Source of the DNA: Methanomassiliicoccales archaeon
GTDB taxonomy: Archaea > Thermoplasmatota > Thermoplasmata > Methanomassiliicoccales > JACIVX01
Assembly (NCBI GenBank): GCA_029907465.1
Contig: JARYLV010000008.1
Location: 1-63,229, forward strand
Reading direction: 5' to 3'
DNA length: 63,229 nt
The notes under the pieces: generated by a model
What the model was told of the DNA's origin: nothing
The model's database searches: none
The model's input: the letters and a program-made list of their open reading frames with translations, nothing else
In this document: positions 45,044 through 54,349 of the stretch, in pieces
Position numbering within the stretch: position 1 is the first letter of the stretch
Layout: every line of letters starts with the position of its first letter
Translations under genes and position numbers: made by a program

Positions 45044-45748
45044 ATGCAATTGAGCGGCGACCTGCTTGGACTTGTCCTCGTTTACCTCTATGTTTTTTTG
45101 GTTGTTGTATTTTCTATCATTATGAGAAACAGATGGGACGGAGACGCAAGAAGGAAGTTTGTACATATTGCTGTAGGAAATATCGTCTTTTTCTGGTGGA
45201 TTTTCGACAGCGCGTGGGTCATGGCTTTTCTCGCGGCTGCTCCCTTCGTCCCATTGCTGCTACTCGTCTCACCTTATTCTCCAATTCCAAGGCTTCGCGA
45301 ATCGATTCTCGGCAAAACTTCAGAACAAGGACATGGACTCGGCCTCGTCATGTATGCAATTTCTTGGACAGTTCTTGCATACGTTTTCTTCCAAGATAGA
45401 ATAACTGCATCGATCGGAATTGTTGCAATGTCGTATGGTGATGGCCTCGGGGGGTACATCGGAAAAAGGTATGGAAAACGGAGAATTTTTAGAAATAAGA
45501 GTCTCGAAGGGTCTTTTGCTGTTTTTCTAGCAACAGTCATATCGACTTTCCTGATAATAGAGTATTACAGCTTCCTATCCCAGAATGGCTTCTTCAGCGC
45601 TGTCATTCCGGGACTGCTGGGAGTAATTCAGATTTCACTCATCACTGGAATACTTGTGTCTATTGTAGAGTTGATCACGCCCGGAGAAATCGACAACCTC
45701 GTAATTCCGCTTTTGACCTCAGGATTACTCTACCTTTTGGGGATATAG
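45044..45748 (+). CDS. Polyprenol/phytol kinase-like CTP-dependent membrane kinase
   Basis: About 234 residues with seven or so hydrophobic helices. The DGK/VTE5/dolichol-kinase signature is present: ARRKFVHIAVGN early, then MSYGDGLGGYIGKRYGK and KSLEGSFAVF, residues that bind CTP-Mg. The family phosphorylates isoprenoid alcohols such as geranylgeraniol. I placed the start at ATG 45044 because GTATATTTG lies about 25 nt before it, matching leaderless expression. The thymidylate-kinase-like gene starts 4 nt after its stop, so the two are likely cotranscribed. Confidence 0.83.
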   Translation: MQLSGDLLGLVLVYLYVFLVVVFSIIMRNRWDGDARRKFVHIAVGNIVFFWWIFDSAWVMAFLAAAPFVPLLLLVSPYSPIPRLRESILGKTSEQGHGLGLVMYAISWTVLAYVFFQDRITASIGIVAMSYGDGLGGYIGKRYGKRRIFRNKSLEGSFAVFLATVISTFLIIEYYSFLSQNGFFSAVIPGLLGVIQISLITGILVSIVELITPGEIDNLVIPLLTSGLLYLLGI

Positions 45749-45751
45749 TCA

Positions 45752-46342
45752 ATGCGATGGATCGTTGTTGACGGAATCGACGGTTCAGGAAAAACCACTC
45801 ACGCCGTCTGGATTAAGGAATATTATCATAAAAAAGGTGAATCGACTTTAATCTACTTTCACCCATCTGACCGGCTCCTAGGCAAGATTTCGAAGGCGGC
45901 ACTTAAAAAATCAGGGAAGATAATGCAGATTGTTGCTGCTGTTTTTTTTATTTTCGATGTTTTATGGTCATTAGGGTCGATGAAAAAGGAATCGAGACGA
46001 TATGACAACATCGTTTTTGTCAGATATCTCATGGCCACAGCATATCTTCCTGAACGACTTATGAAATCAGGCTATGAATTTTTCAAAAATCTTTTGCCAA
46101 TCCCAGAAAGACTGTTGCTCATCGATATTGACCCCGTAATTGCCTACACGAGAATTACCGCACGGCAAGATGAAATGGAGATGTTTGAATCTCTTGACCA
46201 ACTCAAAAAGATACGCGAAAGAATGCTGATGCTCGCTAAGGATAACTGGTATGTCATTGATAATAGTTGCTGTGACGAAGTATCCGTGAAACGGCTCACT
46301 GAGATTTTGGAGTGCTGGGACCGGGAGAAGCAGATTCCATGA
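45752..46342 (+). CDS. Thymidylate kinase-like P-loop kinase
   Basis: A 196-residue P-loop kinase (GIDGSGKTTHAV at residues 8-19). VFVRYLMATAYL corresponds to the DR(Y/F) substrate region and PERLLLIDIDPVIAYTRI to the TMPK motif. The LID arginines (ARQDEMEMFESLDQLKKI) are typical. It follows the polyprenol-kinase-like gene directly, so another substrate is possible. Its 3' end overlaps the convergent MFS gene by 47 nt. Confidence 0.83.
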   Translation: MRWIVVDGIDGSGKTTHAVWIKEYYHKKGESTLIYFHPSDRLLGKISKAALKKSGKIMQIVAAVFFIFDVLWSLGSMKKESRRYDNIVFVRYLMATAYLPERLMKSGYEFFKNLLPIPERLLLIDIDPVIAYTRITARQDEMEMFESLDQLKKIRERMLMLAKDNWYVIDNSCCDEVSVKRLTEILECWDREKQIP

Positions 46343-47486
46343 GAAATCTAACAAGCCAAATTGCCAAAATAGCGGACACCGCGAGCGCGATGGTGAAAAT
46401 GTAGATTGCTTCAATCCCACTCACAACGTAAATTGGCGCGGCAACAAGAGGGGCGAGCGAATAACCAAAGAACCTCGCGCCATTGAAAAGCGATGATGTC
46501 GTGCCCCTTTGCCCTGGCCTTATCTCAACGGAAAGCGTAAGCAACGGTGCCCAGACAATCGCTGTTCCTGCGCCCAGAACGACTAACGATGCAATGATGA
46601 GATATACTGATTGTGCATAACTTAGCATAATCATGGAAACCACGATCAATACATACCCAATTGTCGGCGTTGCAAATCTTCCAATCTTGTCGGTGAGTCT
46701 TCCCCCGATCGGTGCGGCCAAGATCCCAGCAATTCCTGTGGTGGCCATCACTGTTCCAATTTCGCTTTCAGATAGCCCCAGCGGAGGAAGTGACAAATGG
46801 TCAGACATGAAGGAAATCGTGCTGATGTATCCTAGAAACGTCAAGAAGCCGGTAATAGAAAGGACGAGAACACTTTTCTCGCCTATCGCTCTTTTCAAGT
46901 TCCTCAAGATTTCTCTCGGTGTCTGCGATCCCTTAACAAAAAGAACATCTCTAAATTGCCTATCGAAGAAAATCGCCACAAACATAACGAGAATCGCGAT
47001 AAAAATGAATACAGCCCGCCAACTAATCAATACAATGAAACCTGCAATAAATGGACCAAGAGCAATCCCCGCGGTCGTTGCTGCGCCCAGGTATCCCATC
47101 GCCTTTCCCCTCTCTTCATACGGCACGATGTCTCCAAGAATTGCGACGAGCACAGGATTAACAAATCCATAACCAAAGCCTTGAACCGTTCGCGAAAGTA
47201 AAAAAACAGGGAGATTTGGGCTTAACGCACACATCATACTACCAATCGCGTAGAACGAAAAACCGATGAGAACGGTTTTCTTCCTATCATAGACGTCGGA
47301 AATCGTACCCGAAAAAAGGGTGAATAGTGCAAAGGGGATCATGAAAAAGGAAATTGAAAGTAGAACCGATGGTGCCGATGCATTCAGCTCGCTTTTCAAA
47401 GTCGGAACAAGCGCTAGTACTGCGTTACCCGAAACGGGACCGATGAATGAACCCAGATAAACAGCAAGTCTTTTCGGATCGGCCAT
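46296..47486 (-). CDS. MFS transporter (multidrug-like)
   Basis: A 396-residue protein with 12 hydrophobic helices. Signature regions are GTISDVYDRKKTVLIGFSFY, LSRTVQGFGYGFVNPVLVAI and GRLTDKIGRFATPTIG, and the AGIALGPFIAGF stretch resembles motif C of drug-proton antiporters. Export is therefore more likely than import, but the substrate is unknown. It overlaps the kinase gene tail to tail. Confidence 0.9.
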   Translation of the reverse strand: MADPKRLAVYLGSFIGPVSGNAVLALVPTLKSELNASAPSVLLSISFFMIPFALFTLFSGTISDVYDRKKTVLIGFSFYAIGSMMCALSPNLPVFLLSRTVQGFGYGFVNPVLVAILGDIVPYEERGKAMGYLGAATTAGIALGPFIAGFIVLISWRAVFIFIAILVMFVAIFFDRQFRDVLFVKGSQTPREILRNLKRAIGEKSVLVLSITGFLTFLGYISTISFMSDHLSLPPLGLSESEIGTVMATTGIAGILAAPIGGRLTDKIGRFATPTIGYVLIVVSMIMLSYAQSVYLIIASLVVLGAGTAIVWAPLLTLSVEIRPGQRGTTSSLFNGARFFGYSLAPLVAAPIYVVSGIEAIYIFTIALAVSAILAIWLVRFLMESASPGPSTPKSQ

Positions 47487-47643
47487 TTTTCAGGAGATGC
47501 AGTTTCTCATATATCAACGAAGTGTACAGGGCAAAAAGATAAACGCCAAAAGTTGCTCTTAATATCGAGTGATTAATAAAATAAAAAATAGTTCTATCTT
47601 GGAAAATAGTAAGTAATTGATGATTTCTCCTTACCCCCCTTTC

Positions 47644-48537
47644 TTAGTTTTCCTTTTTTTCACTAGGTATCGGCGTGCCATGCCAGTCCAGCGGTTCGAC
47701 GTGAATAAGAACGCTCGTGTTAGGTAATCTCCTGGAAATTTCTTGCTCCAGATGGTCGACGATCTTATGTGAATCCTCCACGCTCATTTCTGGTTTCACA
47801 ACAATATGCATATCGATAAATCTCTGATTTCCTGCTTTCCTCGTCCTCAGCGAATGAAATTCAATATAGCTCGGCATATGCTCCAATAACACATTCCTGA
47901 TGACCATTTCTTCTTCTGCAGGGAGCTTCTCATCAACGAGGCCTCGTGTCGACTCCTTGAAAAGACTGTATGCTGCTTTAAGGATGAGAATAGCAATCCC
48001 AATTGCAATTAATGGGTCGAGGATGGTTATTCCTGTCATTAATATTGCGATCAAACCAAGAAAAACCCCCAATGAGGTAAGAACATCAGTCTTTAAGTGA
48101 AGAGAGTCCGCCTTTAATGCAATCGAATCTTCGTCCTCAGCTACTTTTCCCAAATAACGCGAAACGAAAAGGTTGACAATAGCCGAAATTCCCATAATAA
48201 CAATGCCAATTTCAATGAATTCTACACCAGTGCCGCTAACAATTTTCATTCCAGATTCATAAATAATGATTGCCGACACGAAAAAAATCAGTAATGCTTC
48301 AATGATGCCTGCAACATTCTCATATTTTCCATGGCCGTATGCATGGTCGGAATCAGCTGGCTTTATAGCTTTCCTAACTGAATAATTTGCGACGATCGCA
48401 GCGATGAGATCCATAATTGAGTGCAAGGCTTCAGAAATTATGCTGATAGAGAACATCACAGTCCCTGCTATTAATTTCAGGCACACTAGTGAAGCATTGC
48501 TAACAATTGAAATCCTTGCAGCCTTAACTCGTTTCAA
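47644..48537 (-). CDS. Cation diffusion facilitator (CDF) transporter
   Basis: About 297 residues, start TTG 48537 (KRVKAARISIVSNASLVCLK follows). A TATA-like AGTATATTTTATTTT is centred about 26 nt upstream, so a leaderless TTG start is likely, and the longer reading frame to 48645 is probably untranslated. Six helices bear the CDF pattern SISIISEALHSIMDLIAAI, DSDHAYGHGKYENVAG, and ALKADSLHLKTDVLTS (metal-binding HD residues). A cytoplasmic C-terminal domain ends with HIHVEP-like strands. It exports Zn/Fe/Mn-type divalent ions in exchange for protons. Confidence 0.93.
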   Translation of the reverse strand: MKRVKAARISIVSNASLVCLKLIAGTVMFSISIISEALHSIMDLIAAIVANYSVRKAIKPADSDHAYGHGKYENVAGIIEALLIFFVSAIIIYESGMKIVSGTGVEFIEIGIVIMGISAIVNLFVSRYLGKVAEDEDSIALKADSLHLKTDVLTSLGVFLGLIAILMTGITILDPLIAIGIAILILKAAYSLFKESTRGLVDEKLPAEEEMVIRNVLLEHMPSYIEFHSLRTRKAGNQRFIDMHIVVKPEMSVEDSHKIVDHLEQEISRRLPNTSVLIHVEPLDWHGTPIPSEKKEN

Positions 48538-48555
48538 GATTATCGTAGAGCTGAG

Positions 48556-48570
48556 AAAATAAAATATACT
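48556..48570 (-). promoter_or_regulatory. TATA box of the CDF transporter gene
   Basis: AGTATATTTTATTTT in gene orientation, centred about 26 nt ahead of the TTG start. This positioning decides the start choice. Confidence 0.55.
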
Positions 48571-48731
48571 TAGGTTTTTCCCGGCAGAAGAATCAAATCT
48601 AATTTTAGTGACATTTGATAGGATAATAATAGGAAATACTTCCATCGCTTCCGAAATTATTTCTACATGTTATTTGTTGAAAGGACGTCATAAACAATAC
48701 AAAAAATCAAGAAAGGTGGAGTGTTCAGACA

Positions 48732-49676
48732 ATGCCGATGGGTAGGCCTGTTAAGGATATAAAACTCAAAATACCAATGACCGTTAATCAATTGATCCTC
48801 GAAATGCAAGACTCTGGAGGATTCACTGCCAAGAAATTGTCAGACGCAGTCGATATCATTGAAAGAATGTTCAGAGATAGTGAATGTACCGTATTTCTAT
48901 CATTCCCTGCGTGTATTATGGCGACCGGTACAAGGGGAATCATGGTAGAGCTGGCAAAAAGAAAACTCATTGATGTGATCATAACAACGTGTGGAACCAT
49001 TGATCACGATCTTGCAAGATGCTGGAAAAGCTATTATCACGGGGATTTCTTCATGGATGATGCCGAGTTGAGAAGAAGGGGAATCAGCAGATTGGGAAAT
49101 GTACTCGTCCCAGACGAAAGCTACGGTCTAATCCTTGAGGAGAAACTCACTCCGCTATTTGAGGAAATACTCGGAAATAAAAATTCGATCTCGACGAGAG
49201 AAATTATCGATGCTGTTGGCGAACATTTGGATAACCAAGATTCATTGATTTATTGGTGCCATAAGAATCGCATTCCGATTTTTGTTCCAGGAATTACAGA
49301 CGGCGCCTTCGGAACACAGCTTTGGATGTATTGGCAGACGCATAGGAAATTTTCGATCGATTTGTTCAAAGATGAGCAGGATCTTTCGGACATTGTATTC
49401 GAGGCGAAGAAGGCAGGGGCAATTATTGTAGGTGGTGGCATTTCAAAACACCACACGATCTGGTGGAATCAGTTCCGTGGCGGACTTGATTATGTTGTGT
49501 ACCTGACAACGGCTCAAGAATATGATGGCAGCCTATCTGGTGCGAGAGTACGAGAGGCGGTATCTTGGGGGAAAGTCAAGGAGACAGCTGACGAAGTCAC
49601 GGTCGAGGGCGATGCAACAATAAGCTTTCCGATTATCGTTGCAAGTGTCCTAGAGAGACTGGAGGGGCTGAATTGA
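48732..49676 (+). CDS. dys: Deoxyhypusine synthase
   Basis: A 314-residue enzyme transferring the aminobutyl group of spermidine to a lysine of aIF5A. Hallmarks are FLSFPACIMATGTRGIM, TTCGTIDHDLARCW, FVPGITDGAFGTQLW, and the catalytic segment SGARVREAVSWGKV with Lys281. Its length and all motifs agree with active archaeal enzymes. GAAAGGTGG precedes the ATG. Its stop overlaps the start of the IDH-family gene (TTGA). Confidence 0.96.
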   Translation: MPMGRPVKDIKLKIPMTVNQLILEMQDSGGFTAKKLSDAVDIIERMFRDSECTVFLSFPACIMATGTRGIMVELAKRKLIDVIITTCGTIDHDLARCWKSYYHGDFFMDDAELRRRGISRLGNVLVPDESYGLILEEKLTPLFEEILGNKNSISTREIIDAVGEHLDNQDSLIYWCHKNRIPIFVPGITDGAFGTQLWMYWQTHRKFSIDLFKDEQDLSDIVFEAKKAGAIIVGGGISKHHTIWWNQFRGGLDYVVYLTTAQEYDGSLSGARVREAVSWGKVKETADEVTVEGDATISFPIIVASVLERLEGLN

Positions 49677-50671
49677 AAAAGGTCGTCGTCATCGGTGGCG
49701 ACGGTATTGGTCCCGATGTAGTATCTTCAGCGGTAACTATTCTTAAATCTCTTGCCCTTCCGATTGAATTCATAGAAGGAGAGATGGGATATGAATGTTT
49801 CAGGAGAAAGGGAGAATATCTCCCACAACCAACACTCGATTTGCTTGAGGAATCAGATGCTTGTCTTTTCGGTGCCTTGACAACTCCTTCAGATCCTGGT
49901 TATAAGTCCCCGTTGTTGTTCATCAGGCAATATTTCGATTTGTACGCAAATGTCCGTCCGTTCAAACGACTTGTCCCTTCGATTGGGCTTGTCGATATGG
50001 ATCTTGTGATTGTTCGTGAGAACACTGAAGATGTTTACACAGGCATAGAGAGAGAGGTGAGTGATGGTGTGGTTCTCGAGCGTAAGATTACCGAGAGAGC
50101 GTGCAGACGAATTGTTAGATTTGCAATTGGTCTTTGTGAGAAGCAAGGAAGGAAGAGAATCACATGTGTCCACAAGGCCAATGTGATGAAAAGATCCGAC
50201 GGTCTTTTTAGAAAAGTCTTTTTTGAAGAGGTCAGAAATACAAAGCTCCTCGCAAATGAAATGCATGTGGACGCAATGGCTGCTGCTCTCATCACAAAGC
50301 CATACGCGTACGATTGCCTCGTGACCCTCAATCTCTACGGCGACATTCTTTCCGATGAGGCTGCGGCGCTGGTAGGCGGACTTGGACTCGCGCCCTCTGC
50401 GAATATTGGAGAGAAATTCGGCCTATTTGAACCATGTCATGGGTCAGCACCAGATATCGCAGGTAAGGGGGTCGCAAACCCAACTGCCGCAATCCTCTCA
50501 TCTGCACTCATGCTAAGGTTTTTCGGCGATTGTGCATCCGCTTTGAAAATAGAAAGAGCCGTTTCTACGGCGATTGAACGCGGTATCAGAACCCCGGACA
50601 TCGGAGGGACATATACCACAAAGACTTTTACCGAGGCATTAGTACGGATCATTGAGGAGATCGAGGATTGA
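49673..50671 (+). CDS. Isocitrate/isopropylmalate/homoisocitrate dehydrogenase family enzyme
   Basis: A 332-residue NAD(P)-dependent beta-decarboxylating dehydrogenase. Features are GGDGIGPDVV, the substrate loop LLFIRQYFDLYANVRPFKRL, RENTEDVYTGIERE, HKANVMKRSDGLF, LNLYGDILSDEAAALVGGLG, and GSAPDIAGKGVANPTA. The start is TTG within the stop of deoxyhypusine synthase, with GGAGGGG upstream. The substrate side chain cannot be read reliably. NAD-isocitrate, 3-isopropylmalate and homoisocitrate dehydrogenases remain possible, and no leu or aks genes are adjacent. Confidence 0.9.
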   Translation: MKKVVVIGGDGIGPDVVSSAVTILKSLALPIEFIEGEMGYECFRRKGEYLPQPTLDLLEESDACLFGALTTPSDPGYKSPLLFIRQYFDLYANVRPFKRLVPSIGLVDMDLVIVRENTEDVYTGIEREVSDGVVLERKITERACRRIVRFAIGLCEKQGRKRITCVHKANVMKRSDGLFRKVFFEEVRNTKLLANEMHVDAMAAALITKPYAYDCLVTLNLYGDILSDEAAALVGGLGLAPSANIGEKFGLFEPCHGSAPDIAGKGVANPTAAILSSALMLRFFGDCASALKIERAVSTAIERGIRTPDIGGTYTTKTFTEALVRIIEEIED

Positions 50672-51209
50672 AATTGGCCCTTAATTGTTCAGTCCTCAAT
50701 TTTCCGGCAGCGAATGAATTCAGGAAAAATGAGGTCATCTTTTCGAGTTCCCATGAAAAGAATCCAGAAACGTTCGTCTTTCTTCCGATCTGATATATCT
50801 GGAAGTTTCGTATTTCAATTATGAGCAAAATGCCCAATAGCCCTAGCATGAAAAGGATTTCAACAACAGAGGCGACGCCCAGGTACTCGATCTGGATTGC
50901 ATCCATTGCAATGTGGATTCCCCATGCGAGGAGAGGGATCGCAAATCTGAATGACGCAGATAATGGTGCGACAACAAGTATCGCCATAGGGCTATGGAAG
51001 GCCGATTTCCATTGGATTGGCGAGGAAAGCAGCACCTCCTTGTTCGCAATATTGAGAATACCGTTCTTGCTGACAAACTCTGGGATACCAAAGATATGAT
51101 CGATATCGATAAAGACTCCAAAAAGAAGCGCCACAAAAGCCTCGTTCCTATCGAGATCGAAAAGATGAATCATCAAAAGGACAATCAAAAGGTGTGTAAT
51201 CATCAGCAT
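50649..51209 (-). CDS. YdjM/DUF457-like membrane-bound metal-dependent hydrolase
   Basis: About 186 residues from ATG 51209, preceded by AAAGGGAAGCAC (an in-frame TTG at 51227 lies inside that site). There are four or five hydrophobic helices. Metal-type residues sit at MITHLL, FIDIDHIFG, SAFHSPMA and WGIHIAMDAI, consistent with the DUF457 pattern of His/Asp in membrane segments. Its activity is unproven in the family. The 3' end overlaps the IDH-family gene by 23 nt, convergent. Confidence 0.7.
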   Translation of the reverse strand: MLMITHLLIVLLMIHLFDLDRNEAFVALLFGVFIDIDHIFGIPEFVSKNGILNIANKEVLLSSPIQWKSAFHSPMAILVVAPLSASFRFAIPLLAWGIHIAMDAIQIEYLGVASVVEILFMLGLLGILLIIEIRNFQIYQIGRKTNVSGFFSWELEKMTSFFLNSFAAGKLRTEQLRANFNPRSPQ

Positions 51210-51435
51210 GTGCTTCCCTTTGTTCAAATTATAACTGTTGCATCATTCAACGGAAGATTTATTGTTGAGAAATATAAAAATCCTAAAGGCTCGATTATCA
51301 ATTTTGATATTTAATGTATCCATTTTGAATCACTACGTTTAGCCAGCAAATAAATCCAAGAGTTCACGATAGTCGGCGAAGATTCTTAGACGTATTTCTT
51401 GATTTCTATGCAAAAATTCGATTCCTCAAAAATTC

Positions 51436-51657
51436 TCAGTACTGAAGGATAATTAGCCGGCACTTCTGGCAGCGATATCCTAGTAGGCTAAAAGCGAGTT
51501 CCTTTTCGCTGATTTCGAGTTTCTCAATACTGGTCCTGATAAAGCGCCACTGGATACCGCATTGCACGAGAGGATAACATGAAGAAAAGACTGTTGACCG
51601 ATACCCCGAGGTGATGTAGCCGCGCTCCATCTCCTCGTCGCACTTCGGACACTTCAT
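51436..51657 (-). CDS. Small zinc-ribbon protein (DUF6487-like)
   Basis: A 73-residue protein from ATG 51657 (MKCPKCDEEMERGYI), the usual start of this ribbon family. The second knuckle is at the end (LGYRCQKCRLIILQY). The middle contains IQWRF and a Ser/Glu-rich segment. Upstream in-frame codons would add 33 unconserved residues. The function of the family is unknown. Confidence 0.75.
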   Translation of the reverse strand: MKCPKCDEEMERGYITSGYRSTVFSSCYPLVQCGIQWRFIRTSIEKLEISEKELAFSLLGYRCQKCRLIILQY

Positions 51658-51880
51658 ATTTGTATATTTCTTTGAAGGATTATATCTTGATTTTTCCTCA
51701 TAGTCGACAGTAGTCGTATCTTGATTTACCATTAGATTTGAAATTGAAGGAAGCATCGGATCTGAGATTATTAGTCATGAAATATGAGTGCATTAGATCT
51801 CCCGCTAGCACGATCATATCTAAAAATGCGATTGCTTCCTTGATCTGGTTTTAAGTAAAGCAACCCCGCAGGAGGGGACG

Positions 51881-51979
51881 ATGGTTCCTTTCATTTCCAT
51901 CGGTTGTGAGTTCTCATGTTGCGGATATGGCCCATTACAAAGAAAGCTTTCAAGTCTAGTAGCACATTCGCCACCATGA
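51881..51979 (+). CDS. Cys-rich 32-residue candidate microprotein coupled to DUF2117 gene
   Basis: A short frame with ATG at 51881 directly behind GGAGGGGACG, one of the strongest ribosome sites in the window. It encodes MVPFISIGCEFSCCGYGPLQ, then RKLSSLVAHSPP, and its TGA overlaps the ATG of the DUF2117 gene as ATGA. Three cysteines (C9, C13, C14) are arranged C-x3-CC. The ribosome site and coupling argue for translation, either as a functional microprotein or as a leader peptide controlling the next gene. It matches no family I recognise. Confidence 0.6.
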   Translation: MVPFISIGCEFSCCGYGPLQRKLSSLVAHSPP

Positions 51980-53049
51980 TGAGAATAGGTATTGTCGTCC
52001 ATGGGCCCGAAGCCATTGACACAGGGTTGCTGCAAAAAGTGTTGGAGATCGTGAAAGAAAAATCAGCAACAGCAAAAACGATCATGAGCGGCTTCACTGG
52101 TGTCGCGGCCGTTATCGATGGTGGCCTCGAAAATCTTATCGGCATCGATCAATGCGTACTGCCATCCGAAGCCCTTTTGATGCTAGATAAAGAATCAGAT
52201 GCATTGATTCTCCTCAATTACGGTAAAAATAGAGAATCGATCATCCGTTTTGGAGAGATTGTTTACTCACGAGTCAAAGATAAAATTGAGAAACCTATGT
52301 ACCAGATCGATAATGGAGTCATGATCAATTGGACAGATGCCGAGATACCTATTATTGCCGAAATTGCAGAGAAACTTGGTCTCGAAAAGATTGGAACTCC
52401 AAAGACTTCGATCTCGGGTAAAGATGAAAAATGGAGAACAATTAAGGGTATTATTCCAGGTGAGAACATTTGGATAAACGGAATCGTCATCGGAAGAGCG
52501 ATCTCCTCAGAAGTCGCAATTGCGAAAAATGATGATGGACGACTGATTGCGAGAGGCATCCATCTAAAACAGAGCGGTGTCGAACGGTTGAGGAATTTCG
52601 ATCCGTTTTCAGCACGGGTGAGAAGCGGCGTTATTAGACGAACAAAGGCCACTCCCCGCAGTATCACGAATGAAAGAAGAAAAGGAATCTATTTGATTGA
52701 TCATTCGGCTGAAGACGCAATTTATTCATGCCGATACGCAAGATTTGTGATCACTGTCGGTGATGATACGAGCAAAACAGCATCGAGTGTCCTCTACAGA
52801 TTCAGCGTTCCTATTGTTGCTATCACAGATGGAGATGAAGATGGTATTTGCGAGGAGAGATTATTTTACCCGGGATCGATCCTAATGAAGCTAAAGAGCG
52901 GATTCGATGATCTGGTCGGAAGCGAATTGAGAAGAATTGTTTTCCAACACGGCAATGTGATCGACGACGAAGATATGTCACCAGAGAAGGTTGCTGACAT
53001 AATCCGAAAGATTGCTGGAGATTCACTCATTGCCGAGGAGAGATTTTGA
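51976..53049 (+). CDS. DUF2117 family protein
   Basis: About 357 residues from ATG 51976 (MMRIGIVVHGPEAIDTGLLQ). DUF2117 proteins are largely confined to methanogens and relatives, and their role is unknown. Conserved-looking stretches are TIMSGFTGVAAVIDGGLE, DALILLNYGKNRESII, IDNGVMINWTDAEIP, KAISSEVAI-like blocks, and VGDDTSKTASSVLYRFSVPI. ATGA overlap couples it to the upstream Cys-rich frame. The composition suggests a soluble alpha/beta protein; no cofactor motif is obvious. Confidence 0.8.
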   Translation: MMRIGIVVHGPEAIDTGLLQKVLEIVKEKSATAKTIMSGFTGVAAVIDGGLENLIGIDQCVLPSEALLMLDKESDALILLNYGKNRESIIRFGEIVYSRVKDKIEKPMYQIDNGVMINWTDAEIPIIAEIAEKLGLEKIGTPKTSISGKDEKWRTIKGIIPGENIWINGIVIGRAISSEVAIAKNDDGRLIARGIHLKQSGVERLRNFDPFSARVRSGVIRRTKATPRSITNERRKGIYLIDHSAEDAIYSCRYARFVITVGDDTSKTASSVLYRFSVPIVAITDGDEDGICEERLFYPGSILMKLKSGFDDLVGSELRRIVFQHGNVIDDEDMSPEKVADIIRKIAGDSLIAEERF

Positions 53050-53156
53050 CCAATAATACAGATTTATTGAATTCGCAAATCATGTCAAATTCATCTACTT
53101 CGAGGTCAAATACTAAAGAGAAACAGGTGATGAACTGATAAAGGCTTGAATCGGGA

Positions 53157-53609
53157 TCACGCTTCTTTTTTTAGTTTTGCAAGTTCCTTCTCAATAAAAG
53201 GTTTGTAATTACGCGAACAGCATCTTCCTGCGGGATTTGTAAACTTGCAGAAACCACCTCCGCCAATCCCAGTTATTTTTTTTACCTCCTCGAAGTTTCT
53301 TGCACCATTAGCAATCGCCTTTAAGACTTCTTCCTCAGTTACCTGCTTGCAATAACAAAGAGGACGTGGTGAGTCTTTTTCCTTGAACGTAACTCTTGTT
53401 TTGACGTCAGCTTTCCTTAGAACTTTACTGGATGATTGGTTGAAGTATACTACATCACATTCAGGATTTTCACAAATATAAAATCTTTCTTCTCCAAGTG
53501 GCCATGTAGTCTCCTTCGCATGAATGATGACTGTGATCTTTTCGACTTCTAGTCCTTCATTAGTACAATTCGGGCATGTGGGCATAATGAGTTGTATAGG
53601 AACTGTCAT
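53157..53609 (-). CDS. CopZ N-terminal-domain protein ([2Fe-2S] and zinc), no HMA domain
   Basis: A 150-residue protein. Residues 12-51 carry a zinc-type CPNC ... CENPEC set. Residues 85-131 have CYCKQVTEEEVLKAIANGAR ... GGFCKFTNPAGRCC, the BFD-like [2Fe-2S] signature of Archaeoglobus CopZ. The copper-binding HMA domain that normally follows is absent, as the protein ends at KELAKLKKEA. It could be a redox or copper-reducing half, or an electron carrier in its own right. No copper ATPase is in the window. Confidence 0.83.
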   Translation of the reverse strand: MTVPIQLIMPTCPNCTNEGLEVEKITVIIHAKETTWPLGEERFYICENPECDVVYFNQSSSKVLRKADVKTRVTFKEKDSPRPLCYCKQVTEEEVLKAIANGARNFEEVKKITGIGGGGFCKFTNPAGRCCSRNYKPFIEKELAKLKKEA

Positions 53610-54349
53610 ATTTACTACTTTAATTGCTCTGAACCGAATCTAAATCATTCCAAATTTTCGAATACATGCTATTATCAATTATTGAACATCCTTGCTAATC
53701 CAATTGTGGTTATGAAAATTGTTCCTTGAAACTCGAGGATCAACCTTCAAAACATTCCAGGTATCAATTTTGAGAAGCCTCGTTGTATCAATTGTTTTCC
53801 TTCCCGTGAATTGGCGCAGGAATTTGAGATTAGATTTTCATTTAGCTTTCTGGATCCATGGGTCTGAGTTCGTTCATTGGGTTAACCTATTATAGCAGAT
53901 CTCTTTGTATGCCGCAAGTGCAAAGTCTGGTTCTGAAACTTATTGATGTTCCGATTGGAATCTGGTTGTTCATATGGTTTTTATTAATTTGTATTGTATT
54001 AGAAATCAACGACAGTCTTAAATAGTTGATAATTTGGCTTCTTCCTAAATCACTTCGGTCACAATTTGACAGCTTTTTTATTCCTGTCTCACGTAATTCT
54101 CATCCCAGCAACTTTAAGATGATCTATACCGAAGCGTTTTTCAGTGAGCAATAATAAGAAAGTCTCGACGAAAGCTGACTAGTTCATTTATGTGGACTGT
54201 CTCTTCGAGAATCCACGAGGAAAATTGCCAATAGATTATAATTTTCCGAGGGGGAAGTCGGTGGCTTCCATCCGTCAATTCCCATTGTCAATACCTCAAA
54301 CGCCAAACAAACTACATTCTGTCGACATTTCGATGCAGTCTTTCGTAGT
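53610..54349. other. 740-bp gene-poor region
   Basis: No supported gene. A 38-codon plus-strand frame (53909-54025) encodes a hydrophobic segment (PIGIWLFIWFLLICIVLEI) but has no ribosome site, so it may be a remnant of a membrane protein. The remainder is AT-rich and lacks recognisable RNA structure. Confidence 0.5.

Noticed and set aside
53909-54025. 38-codon hydrophobic plus-strand frame
   Set aside because: Lacks a ribosome site. It may be a chance or remnant membrane segment.
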